28,463 bases of DNA, from positions 1-28,463 of IMG/VR virus record IMGVR_UViG_3300046167_000424. One strand, given 5' to 3'. Made by a program: the position numbers and the translations under genes. Shown piece after piece: positions 9,574 through 16,735 of this stretch. How positions within the stretch are numbered: the stretch's first letter is position 1; each line of letters starts with the position of its first letter. The stretch comes from a virus. A model generated the notes under the pieces. It ran no database searches, had not been told where the DNA came from, and saw only the letters and a program-made list of their open reading frames with translations.

Positions 9574-9692
9574 TGGCTTACGAAATTTTACCATACGACG
9601 AAGAAGCAACTGTTTTTGAAGTATTAAACGATGGTACACCTGAATTTTATGGAACAGAAGAAGAGTGTCAACAATACATAGATACATTATGA
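9573..9692 (+). CDS. Small acidic protein of 39 residues, function unknown
   Basis: This short ORF starts at an ATG that overlaps the stop of the LamG gene (TAATG) and ends in a TGA overlapping the ATG of the next gene (ATGA). That double coupling is the main evidence that it is real. The product is acidic, with Glu/Asp and aromatic residues (MAYEILPYDEEATVFEVLND) and an EEECQQYIDTL end. I recognise no family. Its place between the adhesin and a probable holin suggests late expression. A short alpha/beta fold with TPEFYGTEEE as a turn is possible but not shown. Confidence 0.55.
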   Translation: MAYEILPYDEEATVFEVLNDGTPEFYGTEEECQQYIDTL

Positions 9693-10096
9693 GCAAATTA
9701 TTAAAACTACTAGGTGGAAGCGCAGCGCCTCTACTAGACAAAGCGGCTGAGGTTGCAGATAGATTTATTGATACACCCGCTGAAAAGAAAGCTTTTATTA
9801 AAGAGGCATATCAGCAAGAGGTATTAGATCGTAAAGAAGCTAGAGAACTCGGTAAGAATAAAAGCACACCGGATATACTAACTTACGTTACTTTATTTAT
9901 CGCTATTGGTTTAGCAACGGCTATATTTACTGACTTTCTTAACTGGGAAGCATTGACAGAAGTACAAAAAGGATTAATAACTACGTTTAGTGGGTTTTTC
10001 TTGCGTACCTTAGGTGATGTATATGGGTATTGGTTTGGTTCTTCAATGGGTTCTGGAGACAAGACGAAAGATTTAACTAAGCTGATGCGCAAGTAA
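9689..10096 (+). CDS. Probable holin, GTA-holin-3TM-like (135 aa)
   Basis: This protein probably permeabilises the inner membrane to trigger lysis. The first 60 residues are amphipathic and charged. Two hydrophobic segments follow, at about residues 62-81 (ILTYVTLFIAIGLATAIF) and 95-116, then a VYGYWFGSSMGSGDK-type end. A transmembrane helix followed by YWFGSS-x-GS-x-K is typical of the 3TM holin superfamily named after gene-transfer agents. I chose ATG 9689, which overlaps the previous stop, rather than the GTG at 9665, because MSKLLKLLGG is a natural start and gives ATGA coupling. No endolysin gene is recognisable next to it. It could instead be another small membrane protein; holin is an inference from family pattern and topology. 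Confidence 0.55.
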   Translation: MSKLLKLLGGSAAPLLDKAAEVADRFIDTPAEKKAFIKEAYQQEVLDRKEARELGKNKSTPDILTYVTLFIAIGLATAIFTDFLNWEALTEVQKGLITTFSGFFLRTLGDVYGYWFGSSMGSGDKTKDLTKLMRK

Positions 10097-10133
10097 TTAT
10101 ACCCTGTAAGTAATAACCTTAAATAAAAACCAA

Positions 10134-10418
10134 ATGACATTTTATTACCGCACGACCACTGCAACAAGTGGCGACCAACAAGTATCCGAAAAAGCCAAAG
10201 CTTTCTGGGAACATGCTTCAGAAAAAAAGAACTGGAGAATTGTACAATTACCTAATGGCTACTATCAAACAGAGTTGCTATTAGAAGGTTCCTGGAAAGA
10301 TGTAACTCGCAGGGAAACTTTAGATGGTGCTGAACAAGCTATTGATAAATCGATAGAGCACTACAAATCGCGTCTCGAATTCGCGCAAGGACCTAAAGTC
10401 GTTAAAACATTCGAATAA
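10134..10418 (+). CDS. Hypothetical protein of 94 residues
   Basis: The start follows a 37-base AT-rich gap and an AATAAAAACCAA leader with no Shine-Dalgarno. The protein is hydrophilic. It has a WEHASEKKNWRIVQLPNGYY stretch and a W-K-D-V-T-R-R-E-T-L-D-G-A-E-Q-A-I-D pattern, then a helix, and it ends VVKTFE. The middle looks like two short strands (RIVQLPNGYYQTELL) followed by a long helix (A-E-Q-A-I-D-K-S-I-E-H-Y-K-S-R). I do not recognise the family. It sits between the probable holin and groEL and may be co-transcribed with the holin, since no terminator separates them. Confidence 0.6.
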   Translation: MTFYYRTTTATSGDQQVSEKAKAFWEHASEKKNWRIVQLPNGYYQTELLLEGSWKDVTRRETLDGAEQAIDKSIEHYKSRLEFAQGPKVVKTFE

Positions 10419-10442
10419 ACCAAAACACTTTAATTTAATATA

Positions 10443-12011
10443 ATGGAATTTAATAACCCTAGCGAGATTGTAAAGGATCTCACCTTTGGCAATGCTGCCA
10501 ATGAAAAAATTATGGCCGGCGTCAGTAAGTTAGCGAACGCAGTGAAGTCTACTTTAGGAGCTTCAGGCAAATGCGTAATCTACGAAGACGCTTTAGGCCG
10601 ACCGGTCATCACTAAAGATGGTGTAACCGTAGCAGAAAGCGTAGTCTTGATGGATCCGGTCGAAAACATCGGTGCAACACTTGTTAAAGAGGCTGCCCGA
10701 AATACAGTGCGTGAAGCGGGTGACGGTACGACAACCTCGACCGTCCTCGCTCACTCATTATTAAAAGAACTAAGTGAATTTACAAGTGATGACAAAATTA
10801 GAGAAATTAAAAAAGGCGTTGAAGACTGTGCTAAGGAGATCTTGGAATATCTTGATACTACCAGTATTCCGGTTGATGGTGAAATGCTTAGGCAAGTTGC
10901 ATACATTAGCACAAACAACGACGAAGAGCTTGGAGGCTTCATTGGTGAAGCTTTCGGCAAAGTTGGCAAAGATGGAGTCGTATTGATGGAAGAATCCGAA
11001 ACGAACGAAACTTATGTGGAGTTTGTAGAGGGTACTCAATTTGATTCAGGTTTAAAGTCACCACATCTTATAACGGATAAAGATAAGGGCATAGCTGTTT
11101 TAGACAACCCTATGGTCCTTATTGTGTCTTCGCCTATACCTAATATAAGAAAGATACAAAGTGTCTTAGAACACGTTGTAAAGAAGAACAGAAGCCTGCT
11201 GATCGTCGCTGACGTTGAGCAACAACCTTACCAAACGTTACTAGCTAACAAGGTAAAAGGCAATATCAAGGTAAACATAGTGGATTTACCTGGGTTTGGG
11301 CCAACTAAGCAGGAAGCAATCGAAGACTTAGCAATATTAACTGGGGCTACAGTCATTAATGAAGAGCTTGGCGATGATTTGGATCTGATCAATCCCGAAG
11401 TGTTAGGAGAAGCGGTAAAATCCGTTACCTCTTCAAAGAACACTGTGATGCAGGTGGAGGCCGACCATGAGCAGCTTCTTGATCGTATTGAAAATGTACG
11501 TGAAAGAATTGGTTCTGAAACAAACCCTTACTTTAGGGGTAAGCTCGAAGAGCGTTTATCAATGTTAACCGGTAAGGTTGGACTGATTTATGTAGGAGCT
11601 GACTCACAGGTCGAACTCAAAGAAAAGAAAGATAGAGTAGAAGATGCCATCTATGCAACGCAAGCCGCGTTAAAAGAAGGTATCGTAGCAGGGGGTGGCG
11701 CAGCATTATTGCATGCATCATTAAAGATTAAACATAAGAATGTTGGATACACTGCTCTTCTTAGAGCTCTTAGTTCTCCGTTTAATACCATTCTTGAAAA
11801 CGCAAATATTGTGCTCGACGAGCCAGTTGCGCGTAAAGGTTATGGAATTGATGCTACTTCGGGGAAGAAAGTAAATATGGTTAAGGCTGGTATTATTGAT
11901 CCGGTGCTCGTAACCAAAACCGCACTAAAGAATGCAGTTAGTGTAGCTACAACAATTATTTCTGCAGATTGTGTAATCTCTAATATGAGAATGGATGAAA
12001 GCGGTAAATAA
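10443..12011 (+). CDS. groEL: Phage-encoded chaperonin GroEL (Hsp60, 522 aa)
   Basis: This is a group I chaperonin that would fold client proteins in an ATP-driven ring in the host cytoplasm. The hallmark motifs are present: TLGASGK in the first equatorial part, TKDGVTV with D59, GDGTTT with D94 (the ATP/Mg site), the intermediate-domain REAGDG hinge, an apical [20 protein letters not shown] block, and [21 protein letters not shown]. In that last block D401 matches the residue needed for ATP hydrolysis in E. coli (D398). Length is slightly under the usual 540-550 because the Gly-Gly-Met tail is missing; the protein ends MRMDESGK. The apical surface differs from E. coli at several substrate/GroES-contact positions, for example SPHLIT where E. 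coli has SPYFIN. The leader is AT-rich (TTTAATTTAATATA). The gene overlaps the GroES-like gene by 17 bases. It looks catalytically intact; whether it forms one ring or two cannot be told. Confidence 0.95.
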   Translation: MEFNNPSEIVKDLTFGNAANEKIMAGVSKLANAVKSTLGASGKCVIYEDALGRPVITKDGVTVAESVVLMDPVENIGATLVKEAARNTVREAGDGTTTSTVLAHSLLKELSEFTSDDKIREIKKGVEDCAKEILEYLDTTSIPVDGEMLRQVAYISTNNDEELGGFIGEAFGKVGKDGVVLMEESETNETYVEFVEGTQFDSGLKSPHLITDKDKGIAVLDNPMVLIVSSPIPNIRKIQSVLEHVVKKNRSLLIVADVEQQPYQTLLANKVKGNIKVNIVDLPGFGPTKQEAIEDLAILTGATVINEELGDDLDLINPEVLGEAVKSVTSSKNTVMQVEADHEQLLDRIENVRERIGSETNPYFRGKLEERLSMLTGKVGLIYVGADSQVELKEKKDRVEDAIYATQAALKEGIVAGGGAALLHASLKIKHKNVGYTALLRALSSPFNTILENANIVLDEPVARKGYGIDATSGKKVNMVKAGIIDPVLVTKTALKNAVSVATTIISADCVISNMRMDESGK

Positions 12012-12252
12012 TTATATTATTATAAAGAAAATCAAGGAGGCAGTCAAAAAGGTTGCCGGCCTTGAATTAACTGAAAAGCAGAATAGTGACGTTAGGTATT
12101 TAAAAGCTGAAGTTATTAGCTGCGGACCATTAGTAATCGGCGTTGAAGTTGGTGATACAATTAGATACGATAAGCACGCTGGACATGGTATAGAATGGAA
12201 TGAAGATTTATTTCATGTAATTACCGTAGGCGACGTTGTTATTGTAGAATGA
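11995..12252 (+). CDS. GroES-like co-chaperonin (85 aa)
   Basis: This is a probable lid protein for the GroEL upstream. The text follows the cpn10 beta-barrel order: a first strand [12 protein letters not shown], a loop with AGLELTEKQ (the mobile-loop region, like bacterial AGGIVLT), then AEVISCGP where bacteria have GEVLAVG. VEVGDTIRYDKHAG follows, where bacteria have VKVGDIVIFNDGYG, and a final hydrophobic strand HVITVGDVVIVE. At 85 residues it is shorter than bacterial GroES (about 97). The gene starts inside the end of groEL and its stop overlaps the next ATG (ATGA), so it is translationally coupled to both. The order groEL-groES is the reverse of the bacterial operon, which argues against simple recent capture of a host operon. 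Identification rests on motif order, not overall identity. Confidence 0.75.
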   Translation: MKAVNNYIIIKKIKEAVKKVAGLELTEKQNSDVRYLKAEVISCGPLVIGVEVGDTIRYDKHAGHGIEWNEDLFHVITVGDVVIVE

Positions 12253-12689
12253 GACTAACACCCGCGGATTTACGCGATATGAATTTGTTTAAGTATTACA
12301 GGCTCGTTAGGAAATGGGCCTGTAAGACTTACGATATATTAGATGCTGACCTAGAGCTGCTGATATATCTTGATTGCAAAGAGCGTTTTACGCGTAATGA
12401 TTTTATAGAAGGGTCATACACCTATGCATGGGATAAAAACCGCTGGGAAAGACTTAGAAATGATGGCTGGATTGATGTCTGGCGTCATCGGAATAGGACT
12501 ACAATCAAATACAGTGTTTTCACAACATCACCTAAAGCTAAACGCTTGATTACACGCATGTATCGAGTTATGCTTGGGGAAGAAGATTTACCAATCGGTA
12601 GATCAAGCAAATTTTACAAGAACAAGAGTTATACTGATAAAGTCTATAACAAAGCTATAGACGATATGATTAAAGACAAAGAACGATGA
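12249..12689 (+). CDS. Hypothetical protein, possible winged-helix fold (146 aa)
   Basis: The start overlaps the GroES-like stop (ATGA) and its own stop overlaps the next ATG. The middle reads like a winged helix: a helix ADLELLIYLDCKERFTRNDF, then a helix WDKNRWERLRNDGWIDVWRH, then a basic strand-turn-strand (RTTIKYSVFTTSPKAKRLIT). That resembles MarR/replication-initiator-type DNA-binding domains, where R-L-x-x-D-G-W would end the recognition helix. The C-terminal 40 residues are Lys/Asp-rich. DNA or RNA binding is an inference from this layout and the high content of Arg, Lys and Trp. I do not recognise the family. Confidence 0.6.
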   Translation: MRLTPADLRDMNLFKYYRLVRKWACKTYDILDADLELLIYLDCKERFTRNDFIEGSYTYAWDKNRWERLRNDGWIDVWRHRNRTTIKYSVFTTSPKAKRLITRMYRVMLGEEDLPIGRSSKFYKNKSYTDKVYNKAIDDMIKDKER

Positions 12690-12841
12690 AAAATCACTTA
12701 GAACCTATTACAAAGCGTGCAGTAACAGATTACAGTAAAGCACCTGCAAACCAAGAAGTTACATTAGACGCAGCAGGCAAAAAGCGTGCTAACTTTACTA
12801 ATGTAGGAGGCTGTGGTTGCACAGGTAAGTGTGACTGCTAA
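12686..12841 (+). CDS. Cys-rich microprotein with PITKRA motif (51 aa)
   Basis: This small ORF is coupled at both ends: ATGA at its start and TAATG at its stop. The product begins MKNHLEPITKRAV and ends with a Gly/Cys cluster, GGCGCTGKCDC, holding four Cys in ten residues. The tail could bind a metal ion or form disulfides; the spacing C-x-C-x-x-x-C-x-C suits a small zinc or iron site. The PIT-[KQ]-[KR]-A motif recurs in the proteins encoded at 13194 and 13571. No known family is recognised. The conserved coupling and composition make it likely to be translated. Confidence 0.6.
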   Translation: MKNHLEPITKRAVTDYSKAPANQEVTLDAAGKKRANFTNVGGCGCTGKCDC

Positions 12842-13191
12842 TGCCATTTAAACTTAAGGATAAAAGTACCCTGTTCGGTTACGACGAGCAAACCTCAACA
12901 TTTGATGCACCTGTATTTGAAAAAGATTTAGGTGGTCAAGTGATGGCGGAAGCTAATCGCGACGGAACTATTTTTATTAATAAGGGTTTATCACCAAAGC
13001 AAAAAGAAGAAGCGGTTGAACACGAGAAAGTGCATTTAAACCAAATGCACCAAAACCGTTTAGATTATACTGAAGATAGTGTAATCTGGAAAAAAGATAC
13101 ACGATCACCTGCTAGAGTTTATAAAAGAGCTGATATGCAAGAAGGTGCTCAAGAGCTTGAGTGGGAAACTGAAGCATATAAAAATAGCTAG
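12841..13191 (+). CDS. Putative HExxH zinc metallopeptidase (116 aa)
   Basis: Residues 57-65 read EAVEHEKVH, an HExxH motif with H61, E62 and H65 on a predicted helix, the classical zinc-binding and catalytic motif of zincin peptidases. Near the C-terminus an ELEWETEAYK stretch (residues 105-114) offers Glu residues for the third zinc ligand, as in many compact phage and plasmid zincins. The first half has beta-strand text (GQVMAEANRDGTIFINKG) before the catalytic helix, also typical. The gene is flanked by PITK-motif proteins and lies upstream of the packaging module. It could act as a maturation protease or on the cell envelope; neither can be decided here. There is no signal peptide. The start overlaps the previous stop (TAATG). 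Confidence 0.65.
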   Translation: MPFKLKDKSTLFGYDEQTSTFDAPVFEKDLGGQVMAEANRDGTIFINKGLSPKQKEEAVEHEKVHLNQMHQNRLDYTEDSVIWKKDTRSPARVYKRADMQEGAQELEWETEAYKNS

Positions 13192-13193
13192 GT

Positions 13194-13571
13194 ATGGGTT
13201 TTAAAATGAAAAAAGATTTATGGGGGTTGTACAATTCGGCAGAATCGGCTACCCGACAAGGAAATTCTTCCGCTACCCCCATTACTAAAAAGGCGTCTCC
13301 TTTTAAAATGAATGCAGCTCTTGTTGAAGGAGCCGCTGTAGTTGGAATGAGTGGAGGCTTTAATAATGTTGCAGGGGCGCAATAGAAAAACCATCTTTGT
13401 CGGAAAAGAAACAAATCATATATAAAGATAAAGAACCGGCGAAAAGTGCCGCCGCCTGATTTTGATGAGGCTAAGGCAGCAGAATTAGAAGAAGAAACAA
13501 ATTTACAAGAAGAAACAGAAGCCATAGAGGAATCTGACGAATTTTACGACAACTTTGAATTAGAAGTATAA
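13194..13571 (+). CDS. Hypothetical protein with PITKKASPFK motif, two compensating frame breaks
   Basis: The first uninterrupted part, 13194-13385 (63 aa), starts MGFKMKKDLWGLY and contains TPITKKASPFKMN, then a Gly/Ala-rich hydrophobic stretch (VEGAAVVGMSGGF). It stops at TAG 13383-13385. Adding one base near 13378 lets reading continue as AIEKPSLSEKK. Removing one near 13450 then returns to the original frame, giving PDFDEAKAAELEEE, an acidic tail, and a stop at 13569-13571. The restored protein would have about 125 residues: basic N-terminus, hydrophobic middle, strongly acidic C-terminus. Its TAA overlaps the next ATG (TAATG), as expected if the restored version is right. The function is unknown; it may be a virion component. 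Confidence 0.55.
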
Positions 13572-15110
13572 TGAGACGACCAATTACACAAAAAGCAAAA
13601 TCACCGCTAAGAATACAGAAGACAGAGTAGGAAGCACAGGTGAATCTTTTAATAACGATGTTTCGCTGAACCGAAGCTCCACTGCGAATACTCCGGATAA
13701 AGTTATTGCAGGTAAAACTACTACTGTAGTAGATGACTACTCCACAGAGTGGGATGAAGCTGCTGCCGGCGGACTTACTTATGCACAATGGATAGCAAAG
13801 CCTGAAACAAAGCCAAGGAAGACGCGTTTGTTGCTAGCAGAACTAGAACAGTTAAAGAGCCTGATCAAGTTATAAAAGGGGGGACAACTACTACTGAGCA
13901 GCAATTTACGCCTCAAACAGCAGACAGCTATACCGGCATTACACCATGGGAAAATCGTTTTAATATGCGTACTGCTCGTCAAAGCGAAAGGTTTTCACGT
14001 AATGAAGCTAAACGCGATTTACGCCGTAATGCGAAAGAGGCAGCACGCGATACTCGCCAAGATGGGGGGAGCTTTTTAGAAGGTCGCAAAGCTCGTCGTG
14101 ACATTATGACTGGTAAGTCTTTTCAAAATGAAAGACAAGAAAACTTATACAATACCTCTAGAGGTTTAACCGATGACCAAAACACGGTGTATAAAACAGA
14201 CATGCAAAAAAACCAGTTTGATAAAGGCATCGTGCGAGGTGAAGAGTTTACGGGGACACCTAGAAACATGACCACTTATGATGTTGGCACTACTAAGGGC
14301 CAAACAACTTTAAATAATTATAAAGCATCAGCTCCGGGGTTTGAAGTTAAATTAGGAGCTAACGAGAAAGTAACCACTTCAGGTGGGGATGCGGCTAAAG
14401 CAAATTCTGGCGCACCTACAACTAATAAAGTAAATGGCACTGGAGCTTCGAGCAAAGCATCAATGCGTCCTAGTGTGGGATTAAATGCTGAATTTAAAGG
14501 GGCATCGGTTCCTAGTGTTGATTTAGTAGCGTCTAAAAAAGCTAGACAAGTAGCTCAAGCAGATGCTACAATGCCCGATGCTGTAACAGTTACACCAAAA
14601 GATGACAGTAAGCCTCCACGGCGCAAAACGCGTGCTCCTAAGGGTGAAAAAGAATTATCGAAACGACAGATACGTCGTCAAGAAAGAAAAGAAAACACTG
14701 TAGTACCTACAGATAAGCTAAATTTAAAGTCTGCTTCAATTCCGACTCCAGAGCCAAAAGGCGCAAGTAAATTAGCTCCAATATCAGCACCTAAGCCTTC
14801 TGCAGGTGGTAACTTCGCGGGTACAGGTATGAGTAAAACAGAGCTTAGTGATTTATCAGAAGCTTTAACTGATCGCAAAAATGCCGGTGTGCGTGAAGCT
14901 AATAAGTTTACTGCGGGCTCAATTCAGGCAAACGCAGGCACTGCTGATAGATCTTCTTATAACAGAACAAGCCCAGGGCTTTCAGACGGAACACCAACAA
15001 GAAAAGATTCAGATCGGTCTATTGTTAGTGCTGCGCAAATGCGCTACGAAAGCAATGTAGGCGTTAAGAAGTCTACACCAATGAAAAAAGGATACTTTAA
15101 AAGCAAGTAG
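13571..15110 (+). CDS. Basic hypothetical virion protein with two frame breaks (about 513 aa restored)
   Basis: Reading begins at ATG 13571 (MRRPITQKAKSPLR) and breaks twice, each time by an apparently missing base: near 13618, and near 13804 where an A seems lost from an A run. The intermediate frame reads EDRVGSTGESFNND to 13800. The long final frame runs to 15110 and includes the uninterrupted 13965-15110 part (381 aa). The N-terminus of that part is rich in Arg/Lys/Asp (SERFSRNEAKRDLRRN). The middle is low-complexity Ser/Thr/Lys/Ala, followed by RRKTRAPKGEKELSKRQIRR. The end is TPMKKGYFKSK. The basic, disordered composition suggests a nucleic-acid-associated or internal virion protein. 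A TPMKKGYFK end is one I associate with Bacteroidota phage proteins. The function is not known. Confidence 0.55.
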
Positions 15111-15111
15111 C

Positions 15112-15429
15112 ATGGCATACGTACAAAACAACTCACCTTTTAAGAAAAAAGGCGACGCTCCATCGCGTAAAAAATCAGAAGGAAACTATGCTGCCGTTAA
15201 GAAAGGCGGAGGCACCGGTGGAGATGCTGGGGGCGGAATGACAAAAAAAGGCGTCGAAAAGTATAAAAAAGACAATCCAGGTAGTAAATTGCAGACAGCG
15301 GTAACTACTCCGCCTTCAAAGTTGAAGCCTGGAAGTAAAGCTGCAAAGCGTCGTAAATCATTTTGCGCACGCTCTAAAAGCTGGACAAGTGAACGTGGTA
15401 AAGCAGCACGCCGTAAGTGGAACTGCTAA
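15112..15429 (+). CDS. Small basic protein ending KRRKSFCARS...ARRKWNC (105 aa)
   Basis: This protein is highly basic and Gly/Lys-rich. It begins AYVQNNSPFKKK and ends with a compact domain: KRRKSFCARSKSWTSERG and then ARRKWNC. A C-terminal R-x-S-F-C-A-R, Lys-rich linker and R-K-W-[NK]-C block is widespread among small proteins of tailed phages, usually near the head genes, and is thought to bind DNA or metal; its role is not settled. The two Cys of the block are conserved here. The gene starts two bases after the previous stop. The SPFK motif near the start echoes the upstream protein at 13194. I infer a DNA-associated virion or packaging role with low certainty. Confidence 0.6.
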   Translation: MAYVQNNSPFKKKGDAPSRKKSEGNYAAVKKGGGTGGDAGGGMTKKGVEKYKKDNPGSKLQTAVTTPPSKLKPGSKAAKRRKSFCARSKSWTSERGKAARRKWNC

Positions 15430-15459
15430 TTTTAAAATAAAACAATTAAATTAAATCAA

Positions 15460-15726
15460 ATGGGAAAGAAGAAAGAAGCGGTTGCTAAAGCAATCACAGC
15501 AGACGAGCTAACTGAAGTACAAAAGTACGTTAACGCTCTACAGCAGATTCAAATGCAAATTGGTGCATCGGAAATGCAAAAGAACGAGCTTATGGATAAT
15601 GTTAAAGCATTGCGCACTAAGCTAGCTGAGGTACAAGCTGATCTAGAAAAAACTTATGGAGACGTAAGTATCAACTTACAAGATGGAGCTATCACTCCTA
15701 ATGATGCAGATAATAAGGAAGCTTAG
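15460..15726 (+). CDS. Coiled-coil hypothetical protein (88 aa)
   Basis: A basic start (MGKKKEAVAKAI) precedes a helix from about residue 15 to 68 with heptad-like spacing of Leu, Val and Met (VQKYVNALQQIQMQ; LMDNVKALRTKLAEVQADLE). An acidic, polar tail follows. A long amphipathic helical hairpin with prefoldin-like spacing is likely. The leader is AT-rich (AATTAAATTAAATCAA) with no Shine-Dalgarno. It comes first after a small gap in the tightly coupled run. The function is unknown; such small coiled coils often serve as assembly chaperones or scaffolds in phages. Confidence 0.65.
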   Translation: MGKKKEAVAKAITADELTEVQKYVNALQQIQMQIGASEMQKNELMDNVKALRTKLAEVQADLEKTYGDVSINLQDGAITPNDADNKEA

Positions 15727-15922
15727 TATCGGCAAGGACTATAAAAATGACGCCATGCACTATTCTGTTGGACAGGAAGTGTATGGCGGTCATACTATAG
15801 TTAACATATTAGAGGAGGAAGATAAGTACTCTGTCTATATTCAAAAAGGAGATTTGGTAATGCCGTGGAAAGACTTTAATAAGAACATGGCTATCTCTAT
15901 TGAATATGATCTTAAGTGGTAA
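15701..15922 (+). CDS. Small hypothetical protein containing SIGKDYKNDAMHYSVGQ
   Basis: The core text starts at KLSIGKDYKNDAMHYSVGQ and continues as a short beta domain (VYGGHTIVNIL, YSVYIQKG, then W-K-D-F-N and ISIEYDLKW). I recognise this core as recurring in marine phage genomes but know no function. The start is uncertain. ATG 15701 gives 73 residues and overlaps the previous gene by 26 bases. ATG 15683 is also in frame. ATG 15755 would cut into the core. An ATA at about 15713, just before the core, is a possible non-standard start. The stop TAA overlaps the next ATG (TAATG). Confidence 0.55.
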   Translation: MMQIIRKLSIGKDYKNDAMHYSVGQEVYGGHTIVNILEEEDKYSVYIQKGDLVMPWKDFNKNMAISIEYDLKW

Positions 15923-16512
15923 TGCAAAGCATATACAACTTTATGGTATCTCCGTATGCTAAGAGAACCACATCAGAAAAAGAAATAAATGGTGTAACAC
16001 TGTTGTTAAATACAGAATTACAAAACCATCTTTATACTAGCAGACACGGAGTGGTCAAAGCTATACCCAAAGTAAACGATTTAGGGTTGCTTCCTGGTGA
16101 TGAAGTTATTGTTCATCATAACGTCTTTAGAAGATTTAGAGATGTAAGAGGCGCTGAAAAGAACAGTCGCTCATATTACGAAGAGGATAAGTACTTTGTA
16201 TACCCTGATCAGATATATGCGTTTAAACGTGATGGAGAATGGAAACCTGTAGCGGGTTTCATATTCGTTAAGCCTATGTTAGACGAGCGTATGTTTTCCG
16301 AACATAACGAACTTCCTTTGATAGGAAAAGTTAAATACGCTTACGAAGGGTTTGAAAGTGGAGAGCTTATAGGGTTCACACCTGGTACAGAATACGAATT
16401 TAATATTGAAGGGGAGAAAGTTTACCGTGTTCCCGCAAATCGAATTACAATCAAGTATGGACACCAAGCAAGCGAAAAAGAATATAATCCTAGCTGGTCG
16501 CAAAGCAGTTGA
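15922..16512 (+). CDS. Two-domain protein, each half resembling a GroES-type barrel (196 aa)
   Basis: I chose ATG 15922, which overlaps the previous stop, over the GTG six bases upstream. Residues 7-106 follow the cpn10 plan: SPYAKR strand, INGVTLLLN, RHGVVKAIPK where GroES has GEVLAVG, LLPGDEVIVHHNVFRRF where GroES has VGDIVIFNDGYG, then YPDQIYAFKRDGEW. Residues 110-180 repeat it: AGFIFVKPM strand, IGKVKYAYEG, FTPGTEYEF, then VYRVPANRITIKYG. No clear mobile loop is seen. With a groEL and a separate GroES-like gene 3.7 kb upstream, a second co-chaperonin or a structural barrel protein is conceivable. This is a fold guess from pattern order; sequence identity to known GroES is low. Confidence 0.55.
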   Translation: MQSIYNFMVSPYAKRTTSEKEINGVTLLLNTELQNHLYTSRHGVVKAIPKVNDLGLLPGDEVIVHHNVFRRFRDVRGAEKNSRSYYEEDKYFVYPDQIYAFKRDGEWKPVAGFIFVKPMLDERMFSEHNELPLIGKVKYAYEGFESGELIGFTPGTEYEFNIEGEKVYRVPANRITIKYGHQASEKEYNPSWSQSS

Positions 16513-16735
16513 GGAACTTATAAAGGTTGCGCAAGAAAAAATCATTACCAATACGGAAGATGATGTTTCTGCTGACCGCTTAAAAAATGCTGCTGCGACT
16601 AAAAAGCTAGCAATCTTTGACGCGTTTGAAATACTTACTCGCATCGAAGAGGAAGAGCGCATACTTGAGAACAAACCGAAAGAAGAAAAAGAAAAGAAAA
16701 CATTCTCAGGGTTTGCTGAAAAAAGATCTAGGTAA
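16457..16735 (+). CDS. Small helical protein before TerL, terminase small subunit candidate (92 aa)
   Basis: ATG 16457 gives MDTKQAKKNIILAGRKAVEE, a better start than 16406, which would lie deep in the previous gene; the overlap is still 56 bases. The protein is helical and charged, with AAATKKLAIFDAFEILTRIE as the most conserved-looking block and a basic end (GFAEKRSR). It lies immediately before and overlaps the large terminase (TAATG). Small terminase subunits usually sit there, are helical and oligomerise. The lack of a clear helix-turn-helix leaves the assignment open. It may instead be a terminase-associated protein of unknown role. Confidence 0.5.
   Translation: MDTKQAKKNIILAGRKAVEELIKVAQEKIITNTEDDVSADRLKNAAATKKLAIFDAFEILTRIEEEERILENKPKEEKEKKTFSGFAEKRSR

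Noticed and set aside
16279-16674. Minus-strand ORF of 131 aa, hydrophobic and Cys/Ser/Phe-rich
   Set aside because: It is antisense to two + strand genes. The Phe/Ser/Cys excess is what reverse-complemented Lys/Glu/Ala-rich codons give.
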